From positions 5,022,001 through 5,086,000 of the forward strand of contig CAJFCV020000002.1 of the NCBI GenBank assembly GCA_904066235.2: 64,000 nucleotides of DNA, given 5' to 3'. This DNA comes from Bursaphelenchus xylophilus. Its lineage: Eukaryota > Nematoda > Chromadorea > Rhabditida > Aphelenchoididae. Shown here in pieces: positions 1 to 11,400 of the stretch. Made by a program: the position numbers and the translations under genes. Numbering within the stretch: position 1 is the first letter of the stretch; each line of letters opens with the position of its first letter. The notes under the pieces were generated by a model. That model made no database searches. It saw only the letters and a program-made list of their open reading frames with translations, and had not been told where the DNA came from.

Positions 1-105
1 CAAAAACAACTTTCCATTATGTTAACTTTTTTATCTATACCCCTTTTTTAAATGTACAGCCGGATTAGCACGAAGAAAGCAAAAGTAAAAACGATAAATG
101 ATGAC

Positions 106-179
106 TTGGGCTTCGAAAGATTCGAACCTGCAACCTTTTGCGCAAAAAGCGAGCGCACTAACCACTCGGCCACTGCTTC
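106..179 (-). tRNA. tRNA-like sequence, probably a pseudogene
   Basis: Read on the minus strand, an A-box-like TGGCCGAGTGG and a B-box-like GGTTCGAATCT lie at tRNA spacing, so an internal RNA polymerase III promoter is recognisable. A GAAGCAG acceptor half can be placed at 173-179. I could not close the acceptor stem with the 3' side, and the anticodon and T stems contain mismatches, so no isotype is assigned. This may be a decayed tRNA or a tRNA-derived repeat head. A covariance-model search would settle it. Confidence 0.45.
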
Positions 180-2550
180 ACACTTTTTATGGCTCCTTTT
201 CTGGGATCCCTATCCTTTGATTTTCGTCCAAACTTTGAAGCCGATTTTCTCGGCTTTGAAGCCCCGCGCAGAGATTTCCCCCCAAGTGAATAATCGACTA
301 CCACACACCTTTCGATCTGACTAGGTCCCAAGCCAAAATCGATTTACACATAAAGTCCATTCCCTTGTCAGATAGAAATATTAATAATCAAATTGTTAAA
401 TAAATTAGTTTTTACAACAGTATTTTGCAAATATATGAGGCAAAACAAGTAAGATTTCACCCAAAAACCCGAAAAAATGACCGAGTTTTCAAAATCATTC
501 CAAAAATTTTCTAACGTAAGTTTTAGCGGTTTCGGCTCGAAAATAATTTTCAAAAACTTTGGAAAGGCATAGAAAGGTCAATTCAAGATATTTTTTTTTC
601 AAATTCAACCGGTTGAAAATGGCGCATCTCAGCTCCAGAAAAATCTAAATTTCATGAAAATCGGCGGAGTCTCCGCGGAGAAATCTAAAAAAAGAGGACG
701 GAAGGTTTTAGTGGCCCACCCTGTATTAGTACGATGGAAATATTGATGAGAATTGACGTTAAGGCTCACAACAATGCAACGTCTGGTAATTTTAACACGT
801 AACATAATGAAAGGCTACAAACACAGTGCAATAATGACGAATGTAATTTATGCAATCGCCATGTACGAGAAACAGAGGCATTCATGTAAATTTCCGAATA
901 ATTTGGAAGTCCTTTTTCTTGTTGGCATTTGCATTACGACTTTTTGATTCAGGCGGCATGATGGCAATGAAAATAACCTCTTTTTTTCTACCCGAACTGT
1001 TTCAATAGCTCCTCTGAGTAATCCCAGACACTTTGCACAATGATTTGTGTCCATTCCAGGTATAGTTGGAACCTTTTTTTTGATCAAGTATCCCCTCCCC
1101 CATATCGAATATAAATCTCTGCTATTCCTCACCATTTCCATCTCATTTATCTCTAAATATTTTTATGTTTCATGTACCTGCATGGACGTCTGCTTGCACA
1201 CAAACCAAAAGTAATGAACTCTGGGTAATCCGGACCACGTAATAGCCCTGTCTCACTCTTTTTACCAGTGTTATTCCACGTTTAGTACAAGTTTCTTCAT
1301 CTTAAACTTGCTTGAAATGTTTATGCCTGAGGGCGCAGCAAAGATTGTGTCCGTTTAAAAGCATTTGCAAACTTTTTTCCACCTCTTATGTACTGGAAAT
1401 AAACCAAAAATGTTAAGAATTTCTTTGCCCTGAGGGCAGTTTCCATGGATTCCGACGTCGGATTCGATTCGGTCCAATGGATTTAGTCAGAAATGACTTC
1501 AGGAATTTGAATATGGAATGAGTTGGTCACCATTTTTGTTACAATTTTTAAAGAGATTTTTTGTTCGTATTGTAAGCACAGAATGCGGAGGGAGAGGCAA
1601 TGAAGAGGGTTTGGTTCTTTGTTTTGGCTCCAAATAAGGAAAAATGTGTCAATATCAGCGGGTTTTAACACTTTTTGGCTCTTTGCAGGGCTCTTTCAAC
1701 AAATTTTGATTTAATTGAGAAATGGAAAGCACAGTTTTGTCTGTATCAACAGCTTTCCGAATGACGATCATGATGATTTGCAAAGTTTTGAACGTTTGAA
1801 AAGTCCAGTTTGTGATTGTATAGTTTCGTTCTTGGTTTGGAGCCCTTAGTAGGGAGAGTATGCCCTTTCTGCTCGGTGTGTGGACTGTATAAAATATATG
1901 TAAAAGTTTACTTTTATGAGCGAAAATGGCAAAGATGTATCTGGAAATTATTTTCTCGTACCTCCTCTCCTCATTTTACATAATGTCTTGCCAAAATGGT
2001 TGTTGAGTGCCTTTTTTTCTCGCTGCAAAGCGATCGTAAAAGAATTTCCGTTTAAACAATTGTTTGCCAAATGTCATCAAAATTTGGGCGTCATGTTTTG
2101 AGCCCTAATTTATTACTCAAGTTCTTACCATTATTTTGTAATTTTGTAATATTATGTTTATTATGTTTGATGATTCATAAAATTATCAACATTTTTGAAG
2201 AAAGTCCAAACGCTTCCGCTTTTGTTAATTGGCTCGGCTAGAATTTTCTCATGTCTTATTTTTTGTAAGCCTTGGTCTCAAAAGAAATGCCAAAATTAAA
2301 GAATAAAAAGATAAACCTCTAAAGAGCACTACATTAATATGAACTTTCAAAGGTCCCTCATTAAAACGGGTATGTCAAATTGTCTCGAGAAGATGCAGAT
2401 TTGATAGCCCCATTCCAATTTATATTCTCCTTCCCTTTCCTTATCACTGTTTGTTTGCATTTACGTGGCTTATTCCCTGAGGCGTCTTGCATCCCATGTT
2501 TTCAGACGATCTCTGCCATCCTCCAACTCGTCTTCAAATCATGCCCTTTG
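180..2550. other. no supported gene
   Basis: AT-rich sequence with only short scattered open frames on both strands. None has convincing splice sites or recognisable protein similarity. A possible transposon end lies at 560-725. The last ~50 bases contain a TTTTCAG acceptor (2498-2504) that probably belongs to the 5' end of the downstream glucuronyltransferase gene. Confidence 0.6.
560..725. mobile_element. possible mariner/Tc1-type element relic
   Basis: The right end reads GTGGCCCACCCTGTA, which on the other strand is TACAGGGTGGGCCAC, a sequence resembling terminal repeats of mariner-like elements, with a terminal TA. No matching left terminal repeat was found, so this would be a truncated or non-autonomous copy. 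The left boundary is a guess. Confidence 0.35.
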
Positions 2551-5333
2551 ATGAGAGATACGCACGGTTTCGGTAATCTGTGTATGTCCTCATCTTACAC
2601 CAGAGGCCTCTTTTTGTATCTGAAGAGAGAAAAGAGAATCCCCAGTCTTCTGATCAGCCTGTTCCTAGTGTTGTGTGTGTACAAGGTGTGGGAATGGGGA
2701 GTGGATGTCAGGAATGAGACAACTATTATTATCATCACACCAACACATCGAAGGCCGGAGAGGTTCGCGGACATGACAAGGTCAGATCTTATGCGTAATA
2801 TATATAGATTTTTTTGAATTTTTTTTAACTCGTGGTAAAAAATACTAAATTTTGCATTGCAATTGTAAATTTTTTTGTGCTACTAGTCGCGGAAAAAAGT
2901 CCTGGGATTTTCTCGCGCCCCCCAAATTCCGTCGCGCTCCGAAAAGTTGATTTGTCGCGGGAATCGCGCGCGACAATAAGGCAAAATCAACAAAATTGCA
3001 CTGTGCAAAAGCACTTTTCGGGTTCATGCACAGTGCAGAGTCGCAGAAAAATCCCAGGACTTTTTTCCGCGACTAGTAGTAAACGTTGCATTTTGGAGAG
3101 TTCCAAGAAAAAGTCGAAGTGCACAATGAAAAGTAAATTCATAGTCTGACGACGATGCACAGGATTTCTCGCCTTCAAATTTTGTCGGAATTCTTTGTCT
3201 AGGTCACGTAATCACCTGAAAGAACATTATTAAAGTTCATATTTCTATTCCAGATTCTCTCAAACCCTCATGCACATCAAGAACTTACATTGGATCGTGA
3301 TTGAAGATGGGAACGCCACTTCTCCGGCGGTGGAGAGGATTCTGCAGAGGTCCGGGATACCCTACGCCTACTTCTTTACAACCACCAAACCCGGATTTCC
3401 TCGTAAGTAAAACTTTTTTTATTGCAATGTCATCTTGTTTTACACTACTTTAGGACGTGGCTGGACCCATCGAAACATGGGCCTAGAATATATTCGAAAG
3501 AATTACAAAAACTATAAACGAAATGCCGTCATTTACTTCGCCGATGATGACAATTCCTACGACATTCGACTGTTCAACGAGTACATTCGGAATGTAAAAA
3601 CAATCGGGTTCTGGGCGGTGGGTAAGCAGATTCTTAATTTACAAATTTTAAATTTAGGCCTTGCCGGAGGCGCTTTAGTCGAGGCTCCTCATGTGGAGAA
3701 CGGGACGATCACCAAGTGGGATGTAATGTATGCTCCGTCGAGGAAATTCGCGACAGATATGGCCGGGTTTGCGATCAATTTGAGATTAGTTTTGGAGAAG
3801 GAGTAAGTTTGAATAAAAGGACCAATTGCTGAAAAATTAACTTTCCGATTTCTTTGAAGTTTTGTATTCATGCTCTCTATAGGCCACAAATTTACTTTTC
3901 AAATTCTTAGCTCATGCTTTCGTTAGGAGACTGAACCCCCCATGACCGAACCCCCCTGACTGAACCCCCCTGACTGAACCCCCCAAGATCGAACCCCCCT
4001 GACTGAACCCCCCTGAATAATTGAGGTACTACATATTAACGCTTCATACTATACAGTACAATTAAAAATTATGCATTCAGATGTTAATGCTGTTAGTTTG
4101 GTGCCCAGTACTGTTCAAACAATATGTTTTTAACACTTGGTACTGTATAGTACTAAGTGGTACTATATAGCACGAGATGAAAATTAAGCCATAACCGTTA
4201 ATGCTGTTGGTTTCAAGCCCAGTACTTCTCAAAAAATGCGTTTTTAGCACTTAATTTTTACCTCGTGCTATATAGTACCACTTAGTACTATATAGTACCA
4301 AGTGCTAAAAACGCATTTTTTGAGAAGTACTGGGCTTCAAACCAACAGCATTAACGCGTTATGGCTTCATTTTTATCTCGTGCTATACAGTACCACTTAG
4401 TACTATACAGTACCAATTGCTAAAAACATATTGTTTGAACAGTACTGGGCAACAAACCCGCAGACACACAACGTGCACAGCCACAACCTTTTCAGTTCGG
4501 CCACATTGTATTTTAGCAGAAGGCCAAGGTTTATTCAATTTGGGGGGGTTCAGTCAGGGGGGGTTCCCTCGAACAGGGGTGAGGGGTTCAGTCAGGGGGG
4601 GTCCAGTCATTGGGGGGTTCAGTCAGGGGGGTTCAGTCAGGGGGGTTCGGTCTTGGGAGGTTCAGTCAGGCATTCCATGCTTTGGTTGGGAAGTGGGTAA
4701 TAAATTAACATAATCTTCGTGACCATTCTGAAAGATTTTCTGTATTCCGTGAAGTCTTGTTCCTCAAACTTCTATTTACACAATGTTTAATGTCTTGGGT
4801 CTCTAAAGAAGCCGGAAACGCTTTAAAAAAGCTGATTGCCTCCGGCATTATTGCTGGGAACGTTCTTCTCACGCTTTTGTTTTTGCATATTTTTCGCCCA
4901 ATTTTTTTGCATGCTTAAAACTTTTGATGAAATATTTCTTTGGACTCCATCCTAAAATCAATTAGTCTTACAATTGTTATTCAAAAAATCGACTTAAAAT
5001 TAGAAATTCATGTTCGAGCAGGAGATTAGACGATATTCTCCATGACGAACGCCCTTTCCGTCATGCCAGATTAAACTGTAGAGGATAATCTTGAGTGTTT
5101 GTCCATCTTTTAGATAAAGAAGATTATTCTTCTCCTTTTCCAGCGTCTACTTCCATACGGGTTGTGTGAAAGTGAGTCCCGAATCCTGTTTCCTGAGCCA
5201 ATTCAAATTGAATCGAAGCCAAGTGGAGCCGTTCGGGCATGACCGCGAACCCAAGGAGATCCTGGTCTGGCACACCAAGACCAAGAACATCGGCACTCAG
5301 GGCGAGAATCACGGCTACATCACCGAGAAATGA
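2551..5333 (+). CDS. beta-1,3-glucuronyltransferase (GT43; SQV-8/GLCT-like)
   Basis: Golgi type II membrane enzyme that transfers glucuronic acid from UDP-GlcA, either to the proteoglycan linker (GlcAT-I/SQV-8 role) or to related glycans. I cannot separate these subfamilies. Exons 2551-2780, 3254-3402, 3454-3621, 3658-3802, 5144-5333; 293 residues. A short cytoplasmic tail is followed by a signal anchor (about residues 31-46) and then IIIITPTHRRPER, the family's start of the catalytic domain. The metal/UDP-binding DDD is at 157-159, DMAGFAINL lies in exon 4, and EILVWHTKT is near the C-terminus. The ATG at 2551 follows a TTTTCAG acceptor ending at 2504. An out-of-frame ATG at 2541 makes the start slightly uncertain, and 2584 is an alternative. 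Introns 1 and 4 carry repeat elements. Confidence 0.9.
2881..3078. mobile_element. ~200-bp hairpin element (MITE-like) in glucuronyltransferase intron 1
   Basis: The left end TACTAGTCGCGGAAAAAAG is mirrored at the right end (about 3060-3078) as its reverse complement, and the inverted match runs inward about 35 bases with few differences. The interior holds two TGCACNGTGCA palindromes (2997-3007 and 3027-3037) and several CGCG-rich stretches. No coding capacity. It sits inside the intron between 2781 and 3253. Confidence 0.7.
3929..4671. repeat. composite fold-back element A (intron 4 of the glucuronyltransferase)
   Basis: Three parts are visible. A left array (about 3929-4013) repeats TGACTGAACCCCCC with variants such as GATCGAACCCCCC. 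A right array (about 4541-4671) repeats the reverse complement, GGGGGGTTCAGTCA. Between them, about 4083-4465 forms a nested palindrome: a 37-bp inverted repeat (4216-4252 against 4300-4336) inside a longer imperfect one, with several copies of GTACTATATAGTACCA. No open frame of note. The inner module is shared with element B at 25727-26661. Confidence 0.8.
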
Positions 5334-5381
5334 GAGAAAATTGATTTGTGGAACGGGTCCTCCTCATGTATAATATAATTC

Positions 5382-5387
5382 AATAAA
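5382..5387 (+). terminator. poly(A) signal AATAAA of the glucuronyltransferase gene
   Basis: AATAAA 49 bases downstream of the stop codon at 5331-5333, the expected spacing for a short nematode 3' UTR. Confidence 0.7.
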
Positions 5388-5482
5388 GAATGAATAGGAC
5401 ATCTTGAAATTGCCTCAATTTGGACACTCGACGACTGCAGCCCATATTGGGGCTTGTTTTGACACTTTTTCCGATAATGTGA

Positions 5483-5860
5483 CCTCAGGGCATAAAGCCA
5501 AAAGTGCTCGGAGAAGGGGATTATAATGATGAGAAAAGGAATTGCTGCAGTTTTTACTTGGGCTACTTGTTGAATTGGCGGGAAACTGTAGCAAATGGAC
5601 TTTTCGAGAGCAGTGTTTGCATGGAAGAAATTTTAGCCCATCTAGGCACGGTTTTGGAAACACATTTCGACGACTTCGATGTTGAAGTACCTTGTTTTAG
5701 TCATCAAGACAGTACTCGAAAACGGATGGTCAGATTGTGTTTAAATTTGGCCCAAGTCAATCTTCTAGACTCCAATACGTGGAACGCTGATATGGCATCT
5801 AAAATTTTGCAAAAGTGCAGCAGAACATGCGTTGTTTATCTCGTGTCAAAGAGGACATAG
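5483..5860 (+). CDS. orphan open frame, possible terminal exon or gene fragment
   Basis: An open frame of about 125 codons starts right after an in-frame TGA at 5480 and ends with TAG at 5858-5860. Its composition looks protein-like: charged, several cysteines, phrases such as FDDFDVEVPCF and VRLCLNLAQVNLL. It has no early ATG; the first in-frame ATG is near 5620. A CCTCAG acceptor sits just upstream at about 5488, so it could be the last exon of a gene whose 5' part I cannot locate, or a decayed copy. No family is recognised. Confidence 0.3.
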   Translation, partial: PQGIKPKVLGEGDYNDEKRNCCSFYLGYLLNWRETVANGLFESSVCMEEILAHLGTVLETHFDDFDVEVPCFSHQDSTRKRMVRLCLNLAQVNLLDSNTWNADMASKILQKCSRTCVVYLVSKRT

Positions 5861-8418
5861 GGCCTTACAATTAGACCAAAACAAAACCATAATTAATTGG
5901 ACACTTCTTATACCCGGAATTTTATTTGATGAATTTTTTGCTTTCCCTCGCATAATATCCGTTTCTTTTCTTGGAAAAAAAATTAATGGATTCTGGTTTC
6001 TTTTATCGTAAGTAATTATATTCCTAAAATACGCCCACAAAATTCAAATCCAAGCCATTGAATTTGTATGTTTTATCACTTGCAGGAGCGAATTGGCGTC
6101 TCAAAAACATGGTATATAATTTAAAATTCCACAGCCATTTTGTCGATACCACACTAGTAATCATTTATTACACGCATTTTTGTAGATAATTACTGTGTTT
6201 TTATACCGTTTTTCCTTATATTTTTTGTTTTCTTTTATGGCCCTTGAAGAAGTAATGGGCCATAAAATGAAAGTAATGGCTGTTTGTGCAATATTATGCA
6301 TATCCAATTGTTTGTTGTCATAAAAGTTATGCCTTTGAGTAGAAATGACGAGAGGCACTTCCCTTTCCCCCGTCCTCCGACTATTTTGATTATAAAATGC
6401 GTTGAGGTATGCAAATGAAATATTTGCACTTGTGGCGGCGAGGCCCTTTCTTTGGGCCGCTCTGGCCCCAGCCCAACTAAGAGCGGCCAAGTTTGGGCTT
6501 ACGGCGAAAGGGGGGGGGGGCGAAGAGGAATAATCGATAAAATGACAGTGTGTGTTTCCGGCATCTGCCCTGAGGGCGGAGGCCGGCGCCCGAGGCGAGA
6601 GAGACCGCCGAGGCCTCGCGCTTTCCCTTTCTCTCTCTTATTTTTTGCGGACCTCGAGGCCGCTGCTTCGGCCGCCTTCGAATCGACTGACCCATTTTGG
6701 ATTTTTCAATAAATTTTTTGTCCTCACTTTAAGCGAAGAGCTTTGGGTCGAGATCTGGGCTTAAGGATCGTCGAGTCCTCAAGTCTTCCGAAGTTTGCGA
6801 GGTCATTTCGTTGGCCAAGAACATGGCCTCTGAACATCTGAAGCACCTCCGGTCCTCAGGGCCGATGCCGTTTTGAGGAGTTTTTTGTTCTTCTATCGGC
6901 TTCAAGGACCCCTTGAACTGAACGTTTTTTTTGCGTCCTTCTGGCGCGAAAGTAAAAAAAGGGTTTTGAAATTTACAGTGCAAGGTTAGAGGGTAGCCGT
7001 GTTGTGCTTTCCGTCTCTCCTTTCTCTCTTCTGTCAGATTGATTAGCTCGAATTAACCGGCTGTCTTCAACTCGCGCTGTTCGCGGAAATTATTGCGCAA
7101 TTTGGTGGGGGATTCGTCGCGAGGAACGGCACAAATTTTTTCTTTATCACCATTCTGATGGGCTCTGATTTCTGATTACTCTCGACGCTTGACGTCTCCT
7201 CATTCGCTGGGATCTTTTTTGTTCATATTTTTATTAGATTCCGGCGAGTTTTGTCTACAATTGGGGCGATTGATAGTGTTAACAGAGACTTCAAAGATCA
7301 ACGTTTATCCTGCGAAATAACGCTCTTCTTTTCGTTGTGTTTGCTTTGTAAGCTCCTTAGCTGGCGATATCAGAGTCTTGTCAACATCCGGCGTGCACGT
7401 ACTGTAAGAGAAATCTACCGTACTTTCGGGATTATATTAATCTCCGGCCCCCGTGTTTTGATTGGGATTAATGTTAATGGTCCCCTGCCGAGTGCTGGTT
7501 TCAGATATGCTAATCGGATGCCCCGGGGCTGGAAGAAGGATTCCGTCTTTCTTACTCTGTTCTTGGAAATTGTAAATTAAAGTTTACGTCCTTTTTCAAA
7601 TATAATTTTACAAAAAGTTCCCTAGACATTGCTTTCCTAGAATCTCAGGTACATTCGCGGTTTGCAGCACTTTTTTCCCTTATCTACGTCATTTACACTC
7701 GTGCTCTCAATCTCCCATTTCCATATGACATCTACAACTACACCCAAACACCTTCCCATGTACATCTCCGGCTCTCTAATGTCTCATTTCTGGCTTCTTC
7801 ACCGCCTCAGCGAACCCTCTGTTATCTCGTCCCCCTATCATTACTTCTACCTCTTTTTGCGTGAGACTTCCCCATTCAGATGTGGGTATCAGCAGCCAGG
7901 TGCGCGTTCCTTTGGCCGTTTTCTTGTCGGGGTGTCGGGGCCGTTCGGCCGTGGGGCCGTGCTCCGAAATGCATGAGGTGTCTCGGAGCGGTGGCACTCC
8001 GCCGTCGTCCCTGGCAACCCCCAACTCACGGCGAGCAACACCTATTCGCCCTGCGGGCCGCACGTTAATCCCGGCCGTGTTTTTTGACTTTGTATTAAAA
8101 TCTGAGGGCCCTGATTTCGCCCTCCTTAATTTCTCAGTCTGGTGTTCGGGCGCGGCCGCCGTCCGCCACCTAAAACTTTTGCCCGCAGGGCGTGCGGGTG
8201 CGAGAAGTTGGGTGGGGAAGAATATCGATTACTCTTTTACCGTGCCCGCAGTCCTCGTGTCCAATTAATTACACGCGTCTTGTGCCTTCGAAATCCGAGA
8301 CGAACCTGTCTTCGGCAGCTGTCCATCAACGGAGCGGCCGTTGAGACTTCCTTTCGCCTCCCGTTAACTCGCGATTTGTTTCAGAGACTTGCGGAACTCC
8401 AAAGTAATTGTGATACGG
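5861..8418 (+). promoter_or_regulatory. upstream region of the calsyntenin gene, GC-rich in its second half
   Basis: No gene is supported here. From about 6420 the sequence becomes much richer in G+C and CpG than the rest of the window (for example 6460-6680, 7890-8240). This suits a promoter with untranslated leader exons rather than coding sequence, since all open frames are short and unlike proteins. A TTTGTTTCAG acceptor ends at 8384, 34 bases before the calsyntenin ATG. It is either the end of a leader intron or a trans-splice site. Confidence 0.4.
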
Positions 8419-11400
8419 ATGCGTTTGTTCGTGGCGGTGTGCCTGTGGCTGGGCACGGCCTTAGCCGGGCATCACAAGCATCATCATCGGGGTGAGTTCT
8501 GCTTTATATCACTTTAGATACCAAAAACAGGGAACACTGTGACGTCATCGATTGACTCAAATTCTTTTGAGATTACTCGCTTTTTCGCCCATTTTTTATT
8601 AAAATTCCCCTTGTTTATGCATACATAATTAGTGGGCCTTGCGAGTATGCTAATTAGTCTAGAAGAAGCTCCTGGCCTGGGGCTGTGTGCCCTTTTATTT
8701 TGCTCTAAATTGCCCGTATTTCTTATGACGTTTTTCCGGAGAAGTTACAGAGTTAATTACAATTACAATTCTCAAGAAACCTCTCGAAAAATTGGATTAT
8801 ATTCTTGTGGGAAAGATGTTTTATAGCTGAAGTAGTAGTCGCACCTTACCTAGCCCATTAATAGTCCCAATTTCAGTCCCCATTCTACAATTAAATGGCG
8901 CTGATGAGATCCTCGGGAGTCTTCGTGAGGATGAGAAAGTCGTCGCCGTTTCTCCCCACATCGCCATCTTCCCCGAAAGCGGTGAGTTTAATTAAAATTA
9001 TTAATCGCAGAGTGAGTGCATGACTCTCAACAATCTCTCAGGTTACTGTAACCGAGGATTGTATCTCTTGTTTGAAGCCGAAACGAAGCCCCATCTTTTT
9101 ACAAAATCCCCAAAAGAAACTGTTTTTGTATCCGACTTGTTATTGGAGTTGTGAAATTGTCGGTTACACCAGCTGATACGAACTTATAAACATCTACATT
9201 TTGGGATGTAAACATCTTATTGTAACGGAAACCTGAGGTTTTTTTGGCATGAAGAGGCTTGGCAAAATTTATGGCTGGTATTTTAAGAACATTTAACTCG
9301 CATCCTTCAGAAAATTCGAGATTTTTAGGATTAAAATTTGGGGATCTACTGCTAGCAGGTGCAACGTAACTTTTTAAAAAAACATTTTTTTCTTTGGCAA
9401 AAGAAATGATTACAAAGCGATTTCTCTGACCGTTTTTCCCGATCTTCCATTGTCTCTTGCAAAAAGATGATTGTTGAATATGGTGGCTCTCATCGCAAAA
9501 CGGGAGCTTAAAGCTGCCATGATTTATTAAATATTAATGACCCATATACAGCCTATACCATTTGAGCAAAGCCAACTTCAAGAATTTTTTAGTTTATTGT
9601 TTAGTCATCATAGTCTTATACCTCCAATTCCAGGGCCTGTCTGTAAATACGAGCTAAGCTCCGACTCCGAGACCGAGATCCCCTTCACGGCCGAGGTCTT
9701 GGACAAGAACTCGGGCAATGCCGTCGTCAAAGTCAAGGAGAACTTTACCTTGGACTGCTCTCACAGTGAATACAATCTGGAGATCACGGCGGTCGGTTGT
9801 ACCGATGACATGGCCAAGTCTGAGTCGTAAGTTTCATAGGAATTCCGTCCTCAAACGTTGATAATCGGAATGTCTTTGGTCACGAGAGACAAGGATTGTT
9901 AATCTTCTCTCATTTACATTTCTTTTCAGGGCCAGTCTAAAGATTACGGTAAAAGACACCAACAACCATGCACCCGAATTCGACGCCCCCTGGTATGCGT
10001 TCGATGTTGTGGAGGGCCAAGTCAACCACAACATTGCCAAACTCACTACAACGGACAAGGATTGCGGTCATCCCTACGGAAAGATCTGCAGATACGAGAT
10101 CACCAATGCCCTGGAGGGATTCCCCTTCCACATCGACGACCAAGGAGTGATCAGCAATGTGAAACCCTTGAATCGCACCGATTCTGAATCCCACATTCTG
10201 ACGATCGTCGCCTATGATTGTGGAATGCAGCGATCCAAGAGTGCTCTGGTCACGATCAACGTCCGCAGACCTTGTCAAGAAGGTCTCCGAGGAGTCCCCA
10301 ATCATGAAGAGAGCATCCAATACACCCCCGGAACCGGGACCCGGAAGATCTTGCCTGAGGCCGAAGTTATCGCCTGTCCTTCCGACCACTCCTGCACCGT
10401 CAAATCGGCCGAATCCTTCCTTCAGTTGGCCATCGAAAGACCTTCGGAGCATGATCTGGCGTCGACCAAGAAATGCGGAATGAATCTTGCGACTCTGGAA
10501 CTGTTGCCTCGAGGCGATGCCAACGTTCGATCGGTTGTTCTGGGCAAAGACGGAAAGGCCAAGGAACTGTTGTTGGATTCGGATGAGAATCTGGACAAGG
10601 ACGTCAAGGCCGACGAGTCAGAAGAGGACGATGACGAGGAGGATGAGGACGTCAGCTCGTTGACACCTGGCCAGCTGGAACAACAAAAGTACATGTTCGA
10701 TGGGAAGACCACTTCAGTGATCGTACCACCAACCACAGTCAAGGGAGTGATCCCGGAGAAGTTCTCTTTGACCTTCTCCATGAAGCATGCTCGAGGCTCC
10801 AAAGCTGAGCAACAGGTCAAGCAAAACATCCTCTGCGAGACTGACAACGACCGTAAGTTGCCATTCTTTTTGTGTACTGTCATCTACATTAATTAGAATT
10901 CACAAAATTTAACCTGACGTCATTTAGATCTGAACCGTCATCATTTCGCCGTTTACATCCGTCACTGTAAATTGGAGATGTTGTTGAGAAGAGAGGCCGA
11001 ACATGCCACTCAAAACTTCAGGGCCGCCGAGTGGAGATGGTCGTTGCCCGAGGTCTGTGACGACGAATGGCATTCCTACGCGATCTTGTTCCAAGACCTG
11101 GACAATGTGGTGCTGTTGGTCGACGGAAACAAGTTGGATAGTTCGGAGAGAAATCCGGAGATTTTGGACGATTGGCCACTCCATGAGACGAAATGGATGG
11201 TAAGTGGTTCATTTTGTAGTGGCAAGAGTAACAAGTGGCGATTTATTAGGAATTTATATTACTTTATCTAGTCCATAAGGAGTTATTATCAAATTTTTGA
11301 AGAGTAAAACTAATTCCATCGTTTCCAGAAGACCAAGATGGTTGTTGGAGCTTGCTGGCATGGCCGCACTCAACAGATGGTCCAATTCTTCAAGGGCCAA

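Noticed and set aside
2380..2550. N-terminal extension of the glucuronyltransferase to 2380
   Set aside because: No ATG at 2380 (the frame begins with TTG), and a TTTTCAG acceptor at 2498-2504 interrupts it.
4417..4713. Glycine- and valine-rich frames at 4417-4713
   Set aside because: They are translations of the GGGGGGTTCAGTCA array of element A.
6452..6764. Overlapping Arg/Pro/Gly-rich frames at 6452-6764
   Set aside because: Typical of GC-rich non-coding DNA; three frames are open at once and none has family resemblance.
9937..10883. Two long minus-strand frames (171 and 153 codons)
   Set aside because: Antisense shadows of the codon-biased calsyntenin exon 4; no splice sites and poly-Ser from the acidic stretch.
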